A stretch of 27,411 nt of DNA from Izhakiella capsodis (lineage in GTDB: Bacteria; Pseudomonadota; Gammaproteobacteria; Enterobacterales; Enterobacteriaceae), in assembly GCF_900115045.1 (NCBI RefSeq), contig NZ_FOVC01000016.1, positions 1-27,411 of the forward strand. Reading direction: 5' to 3'. A program made the position numbers and the translations under genes. This document shows positions 21,365-27,411 of the stretch, piece after piece (within the stretch, counting starts at the first letter, position 1; every line of letters starts with the position of its first letter). A model generated the notes under the pieces. It was not told the DNA's origin. It saw nothing but the letters and a program-made list of their open reading frames with translations, and did not search any database.

Positions 21365-22776
21365 AGCATCATCCCACCCCCCGGCTCATTTTGTACAGGT
21401 TGTGCGGGGGGATTGTCTCGTAGCGCATCAAAATCCAGATCGAGACGTTGCGGGAAAAGATGTTCGTTGGCGTTGGCGTTTTCGCACGCCCATTCTACCA
21501 GCGCCGCGCGGTTTTCAACGTCCCGATTCAACTGCGGTAAAAGCACATCAAGCATACTCACGATAGCTTTAAAGCGTATTTCATCTACCTTAACTTTTTC
21601 GCTTTCAGGCTCTTTCAGAGACGAGGGCCATCTATATTCAAAGTTGTTAATCCATCTTGAAAAATAGACGCTGTATGTATCCTCGATTTCTGTAAAATCA
21701 GCACGCAGGGAACGGAAAAACTCGATGTTCCAGGCGCGGTACTGACATACCCTGACGAAAAAGTCATAAAGCGGCTCCAGCCACCCCCGGATATTATCGA
21801 TGTATACCGCGACAGATCGCGCGTCCTCCGTTCCCTCTCCAAACCCCTGTGCAAATGTTTCTGAGTTCAGAATGATAGCTGGCATATCGGCGGAAGCGGC
21901 GATATTTTCAAGTATATGATTGCGAGCGGAGTCCAGTGGTTTTTCAAGATTGCTCAGATCAATGGATTCAATACTATCCTGCACCCCAATTTGCAGCACT
22001 TCGCCGGTTTTTCCCCGCTTAAGCATATGGCGTTTAATGCCGTTAAGCTTTTGCATCACACTGTTTGCAATAGAACTTTGATTCTGTATTTTTGTCACCA
22101 GTAGCCCACCCTTTGCGGCTACCATGTCGTCTGTGCGCATTGTCTGTATAAAAGACTTGAGCGCGTATAATGCACGCTGATAGACACTGCGACCGCTGAA
22201 ACCAAAAGCCGCCGCGTTATACGCTAAGTAAATCGGGTCTTCGTTCTGCACAACCACACAGCGCGATTTATGATACGGTTTCCCCGCGACTCTGATGCCC
22301 TCGACACGCTGAAAGTCCAGCGCATTGGGGTCCTGATTCAGCACGATACTGCCCGCGGTGTTAAGCGGATCAAGAACGTTAAAACTCACGTTATGCTTGT
22401 ACAGCGTGCGATAATCCAGCGACTCGTCCGGCGACTGATTATCCACAAGCATCGCCACGGCCGAAACGCCGTAAATTCGGGCGATACGCGCAGCATTAGC
22501 GATGTGTCGGTTGGCATTAAGGGCTTTCCATTCTCTTTCAAACGCATCACGCAGACGCTGCTCAAGCCCGAATGCCTGCGCGACGTGGACCGCCCTGGGT
22601 TCGTTCATTGCCATTTTGACCGGACGGTCTACCATTTTTCCGCCCAGGGGGTGATAGAGATAGATCGTTTTACACGTCTGATATCCGGCGGTTATACCTG
22701 GCTGGATATCGTCGCTTTCCAGAAGCTTAATAAGCTCCGTCGAGTCGCTGCCGAACGCGAAATCATCTTCGTACAT
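21361..22776 (-). CDS. Portal protein (DUF1073)
   Basis: This 471-aa protein shows the DUF1073 portal pattern. It has YQTCKTIYLYHPLGGKMVDR near the start, ARIARIYGVSAVAMLVDNQS at about 98-117, a basic KLNGIKRHMLKRGKTGEVLQ segment, and SADMPAIILNSETFAQGFGE with GTEDARSVAVYIDNIRGWLE in the central part typical of portals. The portal forms the 12-fold ring at one vertex through which DNA is packaged. It follows the large terminase after 12 nt. There is no extra C-terminal Acb1-like domain. Confidence 0.9.
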   Translation of the reverse strand: MYEDDFAFGSDSTELIKLLESDDIQPGITAGYQTCKTIYLYHPLGGKMVDRPVKMAMNEPRAVHVAQAFGLEQRLRDAFEREWKALNANRHIANAARIARIYGVSAVAMLVDNQSPDESLDYRTLYKHNVSFNVLDPLNTAGSIVLNQDPNALDFQRVEGIRVAGKPYHKSRCVVVQNEDPIYLAYNAAAFGFSGRSVYQRALYALKSFIQTMRTDDMVAAKGGLLVTKIQNQSSIANSVMQKLNGIKRHMLKRGKTGEVLQIGVQDSIESIDLSNLEKPLDSARNHILENIAASADMPAIILNSETFAQGFGEGTEDARSVAVYIDNIRGWLEPLYDFFVRVCQYRAWNIEFFRSLRADFTEIEDTYSVYFSRWINNFEYRWPSSLKEPESEKVKVDEIRFKAIVSMLDVLLPQLNRDVENRAALVEWACENANANEHLFPQRLDLDFDALRDNPPAQPVQNEPGGGMML

Positions 22777-22788
22777 AAGTAGGTCCCG

Positions 22789-24060
22789 TCAGAAGCCCTC
22801 GCCGTTACCGAGGCCGAGTGTTACGCCGTAGTTAAAACAATCGAAAAGGTCATCATCCTGATTAACTTCGCCAATGATGAACTGAAGAACCTGCGTTAAC
22901 AGATGATTTTTCTTCGACTGCTTATATTCTGATATTTTTTCGTAAGCGTATTTAGATACGCGTACTTTTCCCGATGCCACGTAGCCAGATATGTTTATTG
23001 CGCGTGACTCTTTAGACAGTGCAGTTAAACCGCTGTCAATCGGATGGACGTTCCAGCCTTCGTTAGCGCCCTGCTGAAGCAAAGTAATACCCGTGGCTTT
23101 ATCTTCGATAAACAACCCCGTGCTACCCATCCGCGCCAGGCATATCTCAGCGAGATGTTTTGTTCTATTCACCCACTGCGGTACAACGTCTTTCAGAAAA
23201 TAGCCGTCTATCTGAATGATCTCCCAGTCGAGTATTATCAGATGTGGGATCGGATAATTGATGAGCGCAAACCAGATGCAGGCCGAACCGTCGTTATTAA
23301 TATCGCCTTTTTGAGCGCAATCCACGACGCCGTACACGGTATCGCAGTGCGCCGGGTAGTCCACCGATTCGCCGTTTTCAAGCAACCAGTCAAGCTTAAA
23401 GAAGTTCTGTCCGCGCCAGTCTACAAACTCGGCTAAATATTCCTGCTGAACGACAAGCGGGGGCTTGCCTGCCACAATTTGCGCGTAGGCAGACGGCTTA
23501 ATTTGTGGATTAGCGGTAGTAGGTACGTGGTGCTCTTCCCAGCCCAGCGCTTTATCGTTACACGCCTGATAAAAGAAGTTTTCATCATCTACGCCCTTCG
23601 GCGTACCGGCCATGACTGCATCGCCATCATAATCAAGCAGCGTCGGTTCAATGGCCTGCTCCCAGATGTCGCGCATCCCTTTTTTAACCAGCGACGCTTC
23701 ATCAATGATAATTTTATGATATTTGCGGGACCGCCCGGCGTCTGGATTGTCCAAGGTCCAGAACTCTACCTGCCCGCCGCCGATCAGCTCGATAATCATA
23801 TCGGTTTTGCTTGCGCTGACCGTCACCGGCTTCAAGAGATTGCGTATCGTCTTGTAAGAAGGGAGAAGTATTTTATAAGAGGGTGCAAACCACCCTACCC
23901 GCATGCGGTGCGCTGACCAGTTCCCAGCGCACTGTTCGAGCATCGTTGTTTTGCCGAAACGACGCCCCGCGCGGATCACTTTACGTTTAGCCGACGTGCG
24001 GTAAATGCTTTTCTGCCTGCTGTGAAATGGCAGAAATTCTATAGTGTATTCAGTCGTCAT
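22789..24060 (-). CDS. Terminase large subunit
   Basis: This 423-aa ATP-driven DNA-packaging motor and nuclease starts at ATG 24060, overlapping the small subunit gene; a TTG start at 24075 is the alternative. Walker A is GRRFGKTT (32-39) and Walker B is IIIDEA (117-122, D120/E121). The coupling motif AGTPKG lies at 151-156. The nuclease domain has acidic candidates D247 (VVDCAQKGD), E319/D320 (FIEDKATG) and D407 (DDLFDCFNYG). All core motifs are present, so it should be functional. No Shine-Dalgarno is obvious, which fits translational coupling to the small subunit. Confidence 0.93.
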   Translation of the reverse strand: MTTEYTIEFLPFHSRQKSIYRTSAKRKVIRAGRRFGKTTMLEQCAGNWSAHRMRVGWFAPSYKILLPSYKTIRNLLKPVTVSASKTDMIIELIGGGQVEFWTLDNPDAGRSRKYHKIIIDEASLVKKGMRDIWEQAIEPTLLDYDGDAVMAGTPKGVDDENFFYQACNDKALGWEEHHVPTTANPQIKPSAYAQIVAGKPPLVVQQEYLAEFVDWRGQNFFKLDWLLENGESVDYPAHCDTVYGVVDCAQKGDINNDGSACIWFALINYPIPHLIILDWEIIQIDGYFLKDVVPQWVNRTKHLAEICLARMGSTGLFIEDKATGITLLQQGANEGWNVHPIDSGLTALSKESRAINISGYVASGKVRVSKYAYEKISEYKQSKKNHLLTQVLQFIIGEVNQDDDLFDCFNYGVTLGLGNGEGF

Positions 24061-24592
24061 CAGGGGAGTTAACAAGTTTGATGATTATGCCATTCGAACC
24101 GTCCGGGGCTGTAATCTCATTTTTAACGCTTTCTTTGAACGCCTGAACTGTCACATGTTTGCCCAGCAACTCAAGATTTTTAACTTTATCCGGCCACTTT
24201 ATTTTTTTTAGAACGCCGACAATATCGCGATTATCCCCTTGCCCTTCAAACATTTCCGCCAGATCAAAGCCGCTCAGATACTGACGCCACACCGCTGGCC
24301 ATTTACTGACCGGTTTAACAGACATGTCGTCATTCAAAATATCCAGCACGTCCATTCGATCAATTTCATATAAGCGCAGTAATACATAATTCGCGTCTAT
24401 ATTTAATTGATCAATCCGGTCCTGCTTAAGCCTGTTAATGCATTCTTTTACCGCTGCTTCTGATAGTAAACGCGACCCTATGCTATATGCCGTCCGTGCA
24501 CTATAGCCTGCGTGGATGGCTGCTTGTGTCGCGTTCATATCAAGAACGTAAGCGTGGCAGAACAGCTTTTTTTTCCCTTTTAGTTCTGCCAT
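24050..24592 (-). CDS. Terminase small subunit (Terminase_2 family)
   Basis: This 180-aa protein begins MAELKGKKKLFCHAYVLDMN. Its N-terminal helix-turn-helix (ATQAAIHAGYSARTAYSIGS, about 21-40) is the family's DNA-recognition motif. A helical oligomerisation part (RIDQLNIDANYVLLRLYEID) and a C-terminal tail that would contact the large subunit follow. It selects phage DNA for packaging. GAGAG lies about 8 nt upstream of ATG 24592. Confidence 0.9.
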   Translation of the reverse strand: MAELKGKKKLFCHAYVLDMNATQAAIHAGYSARTAYSIGSRLLSEAAVKECINRLKQDRIDQLNIDANYVLLRLYEIDRMDVLDILNDDMSVKPVSKWPAVWRQYLSGFDLAEMFEGQGDNRDIVGVLKKIKWPDKVKNLELLGKHVTVQAFKESVKNEITAPDGSNGIIIKLVNSPDDD

Positions 24593-24597
24593 CGTTG

Positions 24598-24870
24598 TTA
24601 CTCTCCGATTGATGTATTTGTTTCGCGGGCATAAACCGGGGTGCAGCGAACTTCAAAAACTCTGCTAAGACGCAATGTGCAAGTATCCGGGGCGTGGCGA
24701 TTTACATATAGTGTAATAAACTCTTTATCCTGAAAATTATCAGGGTTAAATCGTTCTCTTGAATACCCGATGAAAAATGGCCGTTTAGGTAGTTCTCCTG
24801 CTATAAAACTCAATTTACTTGGGTCGTCAAATAGCTCGACCTTCCACCCTTCTATCTTTACAGTTTCCAT
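24598..24870 (-). CDS. Small hypothetical protein before the terminase genes
   Basis: This 90-aa protein starts at ATG 24870 (METVKIEGWKVELFDDPSKL) with GGAGG about 9 nt upstream; a TTG 18 nt earlier contains that ribosome binding site and is rejected. It is a mixed alpha/beta protein with FFIGYSRERFNPDNFQDKEF in the centre. It lies between the lysis terminator and the small terminase, so it opens the packaging segment. The family is not recognised. Confidence 0.6.
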   Translation of the reverse strand: METVKIEGWKVELFDDPSKLSFIAGELPKRPFFIGYSRERFNPDNFQDKEFITLYVNRHAPDTCTLRLSRVFEVRCTPVYARETNTSIGE

Positions 24871-24904
24871 CAAATACTTCCTCCGCAATACTTCCGCATA
24901 GAAT

Positions 24905-24928
24905 AAAAAAGGCCGCCGATTGGCGACC
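24905..24928 (-). terminator. Terminator between lysis and packaging segments
   Basis: On the minus strand GGTCGCC (24928-24922) pairs with GGCGGCC (24917-24911) around an AATC loop, followed by six T (24910-24905). It lies 20 nt after the stop of the 73-aa gene. Confidence 0.85.
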
Positions 24929-24947
24929 TCTTAATTCTGTTCAGGCT

Positions 24948-25169
24948 TTACAGGTATTTCTTAGCCAGCGCTTTTAATTCGTCTTTCGCTGCGTCTCCGA
25001 GCGTTTTAACGCCTGCGGTGACGAACTCAAATGCTTTCTCAAAATCTTCTACGCCTGTTTTAAATTCGGCGCTTGGGGTGGCTTCAGGAACTTCTACAAC
25101 TGTATCAGTCATTGCTTTCTTCTCTTTGTGTGTAAAAAACAGGCTTTTCAGCCGGTTAATGAATTGCAT
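24948..25169 (-). CDS. Small amphipathic protein at the end of the lysis cassette
   Basis: This 73-aa protein begins MQFINRLKSLFFTHKEKKAM. An internal ATG at 25112 (MTDTVVEVPEATPSAEFKTG) also has a purine-rich ribosome binding site and would give 54 residues. The C-terminal half is helical and Ala/Lys-rich (VKTLGDAAKDELKALAKKYL). It overlaps the Rz stop and ends at a terminator. I do not recognise the family. It could belong to the lysis group or be a small late protein. Confidence 0.55.
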   Translation of the reverse strand: MQFINRLKSLFFTHKEKKAMTDTVVEVPEATPSAEFKTGVEDFEKAFEFVTAGVKTLGDAAKDELKALAKKYL

Positions 25170-25698
25170 TCTGACGAACCTTTTCTATCTCTCTTATTCC
25201 CGCCAGCTGATTGTTAGCCTGCTCTATCGTTGCCAGCAGCGGATTAATCCACAGCACCGCCTGGCAATAAGTCAGGGTGCCGGTGGCAGTGGGGCCAGAA
25301 CGGGCACTGTCAGAATTGACGGGATCGGCGTGCATCGCGCGGGTACGTAAACTGTTCGTGTAGTCGAGCAGCCGGACAGTGATATCAGCAGGAATAGCGG
25401 TATCGCACGTAGAGCGGGTTTTGAGTATCGTCCTGTATTCAATTTCTTTTTTCCTCGCGCCTTCTCTGATGAATGTTGCGTCTCGCTGTGCTGTCGCCGC
25501 GATAGAGTTTGCGCGCTGAAAACTGAAAGCCTGTGATGCAATTATCTCAGCTTGTCCGCTCGCTTCGCGCTGAAGTTGCTTAATGCTTTCCTGTGCGCTT
25601 GCCGCTTCGCTGTGATAGTGAAGCAGCCCGGATACTAAAAGCGCTACTGTCAGCACAGACAAAATTCCCGCAATTGCCGCCCATCTTAGCTGCGTCAC
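25156..25698 (-). CDS. Rz: Rz-like inner-membrane spanin
   Basis: This 180-aa protein starts at GTG, overlapping the endolysin stop (GTGA). A single N-terminal membrane helix (WAAIAGILSVLTVALLVSGL, about 6-25) is followed by a periplasmic coiled coil (ESIKQLQREASGQAEIIASQ and onward) with many charged residues. Location after the endolysin and the Rz1 frame nested inside it identify the inner spanin. Together with Rz1 it fuses inner and outer membranes in the last step of lysis. Confidence 0.9.
   Translation of the reverse strand: MTQLRWAAIAGILSVLTVALLVSGLLHYHSEAASAQESIKQLQREASGQAEIIASQAFSFQRANSIAATAQRDATFIREGARKKEIEYRTILKTRSTCDTAIPADITVRLLDYTNSLRTRAMHADPVNSDSARSGPTATGTLTYCQAVLWINPLLATIEQANNQLAGIREIEKVRQNAIH
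25272..25442 (-). CDS. Rz1: Rz1-like outer-membrane spanin lipoprotein, nested in Rz
   Basis: This 56-aa protein lies in the +1 frame inside Rz. The likely start is TTG 25442, with GAGGA about 9-10 nt upstream; the longer frame would add a basic N-terminus unlike a signal peptide. The signal sequence ends in the lipobox LSGC, with the lipidated cysteine at residue 25 (PLFLLISLSGCSTT). The mature part is short and proline-rich (CTPIPSILTVPVLAPLPPAP), as in Rz1 proteins. It anchors in the outer membrane and pairs with Rz. Confidence 0.85.
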   Translation of the reverse strand: MNTGRYSKPALRAIPLFLLISLSGCSTTRTVYVPARCTPIPSILTVPVLAPLPPAP

Positions 25699-26186
25699 TT
25701 TGCGCCCCAGTTACAGATTTCGCGCTCTACTTCGCGCCGGTTAACAAGCCCCTGAATTTTAGTTTTATCAACATAAACCCAGCCCCGGAGTCCGTCGCAC
25801 GCTTGCTTATAGCGCCCTGCGTTTAGATTTCTCAGCACTGATGAGCGCTCAAACGCACTGACGCCGACGTTAAAACTAAAAGAGATTAGTGCGGCTTTTT
25901 GATAGTGATTCAGAGGAACTTTTACAGAGCGCTCAACAGCCTGCGCATATACCCTGAGATGTTTTTGCAGCAGTGCATCACAATCAGCCTGCGAATAAAT
26001 TTTTCCGGGGGTTACGTCAGAGCCGGTGATGCCATTGCACACCGTCCACACCCCGCCTGTATCCTGATACGGCTTGTACTCTGTACCCTCAAGAGCTGGC
26101 AGTAGCGCGGCGGCTATTGCCAGCGCCCCTCCCCCCGCTGCGGCGATGAGATTATTTCGTAACGACGGAGACATTCCCATTTTCAT
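25695..26186 (-). CDS. SAR endolysin, R21-type lysozyme
   Basis: This 163-aa glycoside hydrolase of the T4-lysozyme-like R21 group has an N-terminal signal-arrest-release helix (about 10-32, AAAGGGALAIAAALLPAL) that is Gly/Ala-rich and only weakly hydrophobic. The catalytic glutamate is E33 (ALEGTEY), followed by D42 and T48 (YQDTGGVWTVCNG), the E-8-D-5-T spacing of the family. C50 and other cysteines may take part in disulphide control. Three possible starts lie at 26186, 26180 and 26174; the first overlaps the holin stop (ATGA). The enzyme is exported by the host Sec system and is released when the pinholin depolarises the membrane. Confidence 0.92.
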   Translation of the reverse strand: MKMGMSPSLRNNLIAAAGGGALAIAAALLPALEGTEYKPYQDTGGVWTVCNGITGSDVTPGKIYSQADCDALLQKHLRVYAQAVERSVKVPLNHYQKAALISFSFNVGVSAFERSSVLRNLNAGRYKQACDGLRGWVYVDKTKIQGLVNRREVEREICNWGAK

Positions 26187-26428
26187 TCATCCGACGGGGG
26201 CGCGGTAATAAGCCCGCGCTTTAAAGCCGATTCAAACGCCCTGGTCTGCCTGCGCTTGAAGTACAGATTAGTGATATACGTAGCGATAGCGATACAGATA
26301 CCGCAAATCAGTGCTATGAAATTCCAGTCGAGGCCGTGGAGCCACTGGAAAACGCCGCCGCAAATCAGGCCGCCCGACGTGCAGTAAGAGGCCGCAGATG
26401 AAATTTTATCTTGCATAGTTTTTATCAC
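26183..26428 (-). CDS. Class II pinholin, S21-like, with a dual-start motif
   Basis: This 81-aa protein has two membrane segments. TM1 (about 12-30) is rich in Gly/Ser/Cys and resembles the releasable TM1 of phage 21 S; TM2 (about 36-56) ends YITNLYFKRRQTR, matching the YLTNLYFK of S21. The start is GTG 26428 with GGGAGGT 5-6 nt upstream. An ATG four codons later (26416) gives the S21-type pair MIKTM/M, in which the longer form has an additional lysine and would act as antiholin. The protein times lysis by forming small holes that activate the SAR endolysin. Confidence 0.9.
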   Translation of the reverse strand: MIKTMQDKISSAASYCTSGGLICGGVFQWLHGLDWNFIALICGICIAIATYITNLYFKRRQTRAFESALKRGLITAPPSDE

Positions 26429-26470
26429 AGTTGACCTCCCTGATTCGGGTGGCTGTCAGTTGAAAAGAAA

Positions 26471-26494
26471 AGGGCCACACCGAAGTGCAGCCCT
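26471..26494 (-). terminator. Terminator between the 165-aa gene and the holin
   Basis: AGGGCTGCAC and GTGTGGCCCT (minus strand) pair over ten positions, two of them G-U, around a TTCG tetraloop. TTTTCTTTT follows on the minus strand. On the plus strand the hairpin is followed by GAAATTTTTTT, so it may act in both directions. Confidence 0.8.
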
Positions 26495-26548
26495 GAAATT
26501 TTTTTACGTCTGATTATTTATACGAATTGTGCAGTAAAGTCCTCATCA

Positions 26549-27046
26549 TCAATTGATGTAGGCTTTTGGAGTCTCCCTTACAATTGCAGTATTAATCAAC
26601 GCCTTAATAGCCCCGCAAACCTCGTAGAAACCGCCAGGATTCGGCGATACATTGAAGTAAGCAGTATCATCCCCACTACCGACACTTGCACAGAGCACAA
26701 CATTATCGTAATGGAGTGCAACACTGACCCCGTGCCGGTGTCCGCCAGTCAAAGGTGAATCATCGAGTGTTGTGGAAATCACAAAGTTCAGCGTGTAATT
26801 TTCATCCATCGGCAATCGGGGGAGCGATACAGATTCAAACTCGCCTGGCTTTTTCCATACCCCAATCTCTACATAAGGATGCTCGTTGCCTTCAGAGTCT
26901 TTCCAGACATCCGAGGGTAGAGACAAAGATTCACTGTATTCCCGCACAAGTTCACACGCTTTGCCTTGCAGCTTCTCGCGCAATTTCCACTGAGTCTGGC
27001 CTAACTTCAGATGCTTTTCCTTGAGGTCGTTAAATGTTATTCCCAT
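26549..27046 (-). CDS. Hypothetical protein in a separate transcription unit (moron candidate)
   Basis: This 165-aa protein starts at ATG 27046 (MGITFNDLKEKHLKLGQTQW) with GGAG 8 nt upstream; an earlier in-frame start lacks one. The N-terminal ~45 residues are helical and basic. The rest is alpha/beta with HPYVEIGVWKKPGEFESVSL, a TLDDSPLTGGHRHGVSVALH segment (HRHG could bind metal) and YFNVSPNPGGFYEVCGAIKA. It has no signal peptide or membrane segment and is probably cytoplasmic. It lies alone between terminators at 26471-26494 and 27200-27228, so it is expressed independently of the virion genes. No family is recognised. Confidence 0.65.
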   Translation of the reverse strand: MGITFNDLKEKHLKLGQTQWKLREKLQGKACELVREYSESLSLPSDVWKDSEGNEHPYVEIGVWKKPGEFESVSLPRLPMDENYTLNFVISTTLDDSPLTGGHRHGVSVALHYDNVVLCASVGSGDDTAYFNVSPNPGGFYEVCGAIKALINTAIVRETPKAYIN

Positions 27047-27199
27047 GCATTTCTCCAAAAAATTATTGCAGCGGATTAGCATGATACCCCACCTATCGGA
27101 AATTATCCCAGCCCCCATAAGGTGCTGATAGTTGAAAGAAAAGCGCCGCTGCCAAAGTGTTTAAGCTGTGTGTTTGCAGTGAATGGTAGGGCGCGGAAT
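27047..27199. other. Upstream region of the 165-aa gene
   Basis: No convincing gene is seen. It holds a -10-like TATCAT on the minus strand near 27080 without a good -35 box. It also holds a sequence at 27121-27147 similar to 26448-26475, which brackets the 165-aa gene on its other side. Confidence 0.4.
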
Positions 27200-27228
27200 A
27201 AAAAAAGGCACCGCGTGAGCAGTGCCTT
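27200..27228 (-). terminator. Leftward terminator at the right side of the window
   Basis: On the minus strand AAGGCAC (27228-27222) pairs with GTGCCTT (27211-27205), followed by further T residues to 27200. On the plus strand no T-run follows. It should end a leftward transcript coming from beyond the right edge. Confidence 0.85.
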
Positions 27229-27411
27229 AATTAGTAAGGTTGTTACAAAATAATTAAAAATATAAAATTTTTTGTTAAGATAATACGCAGCGAAATAGAT
27301 TTATTTACATCAGAAAAGTTCATGTGTAATATTGAGTTGAAGTATAAATTTTCCCTGGTGTTGGCCGATATGGCACCCCGCATTCATTCCCAAGCGTCTC
27401 TCCAGACAAAA
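27229..27411. other. AT-rich right end without an assignable gene
   Basis: Bases 27240-27310 are very AT-rich and non-coding in character. A plus-strand frame from ATG 27322 (MCNIELKYKFSLVLADMAPR) and two minus-strand frames (one ending at 27320, GVPYRPTPGKIYTSTQYYT) are all open to the window edge. None is long enough to choose. The leftward terminator favours a minus-strand gene ending here. Confidence 0.3.

Noticed and set aside
21361..22776. Possible anti-CBASS (Acb1) function of the DUF1073 protein
   Set aside because: The family name is linked with Acb1 in some databases, but this protein has normal portal length and position and no additional phosphodiesterase domain.
27322..27411. 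Start of a plus-strand gene at the right edge
   Set aside because: Thirty codons without a good ribosome binding site, and two minus-strand frames are equally open; it cannot be decided.
1..27411. CRISPR array, tRNA or rRNA genes, insertion sequences
   Set aside because: No regularly spaced repeats, cloverleaf sequences or transposase-like frames were seen. The only repeats of note are the BRO borders and the sequences flanking the 165-aa gene.

Overview
The window is most likely part of a temperate phage or prophage with a contractile tail, from a member of the Enterobacterales. Host assignment is inference. It rests on a phage-21-type lysis cassette (pinholin, SAR endolysin, Rz/Rz1), a Tfa tail-fibre chaperone, a candidate O-antigen acyltransferase, and an immI-like region with C4-type RNAs and an Icd-like leader. 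The virion genes follow the myovirus plan with DUF2184 capsid, DUF3383 sheath and a Pam3-like minimal baseplate.

Layout from right to left, in the direction of late transcription on the minus strand: an isolated 165-aa gene between two terminators (27.2-26.5 kb); the lysis genes (26.4-24.9 kb), closed by a terminator; small and large terminase, portal, minor head protein, Nudix-DUF2213-coiled-coil protein, cement protein and major capsid protein (24.9-17.0 kb); a terminator just after the capsid gene; neck genes, sheath, tube, a tail assembly chaperone with a -1 frameshift extension, and tape measure (16.9-10.3 kb); baseplate plug, hub, spike, initiator, J-like wedge and second wedge (10.3-5.1 kb); tail fibre and fibre chaperone (4.7-3.1 kb). 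Many genes overlap by 4 nt (ATGA or GTGA), so they are probably translationally coupled.

Two plus-strand genes interrupt this scheme and look like morons: a two-helix membrane protein between the baseplate and fibre genes (4759-5076), and an AT-rich acyltransferase converging on tfa (1962-3083).

The leftmost 1.8 kb is the most unusual part. It has two complete units, each with a sigma70-like promoter, a short RNA ending in an intrinsic terminator, a structured leader and a BRO-N gene. A fragment of a third copy lies to the left. Only the last unit carries a full gene, BRO-N plus an AP2-like domain. The units share a 38-bp block identical in all three copies, and the first two also share a promoter-proximal border. 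The RNA and leader sequences between these blocks are unrelated, yet in each unit the leader can pair either with its own small RNA or with its own ribosome binding site. This reads as a tandem array of C4-type immunity cassettes with different pairing specificities, possibly exchangeable by recombination at the shared blocks.
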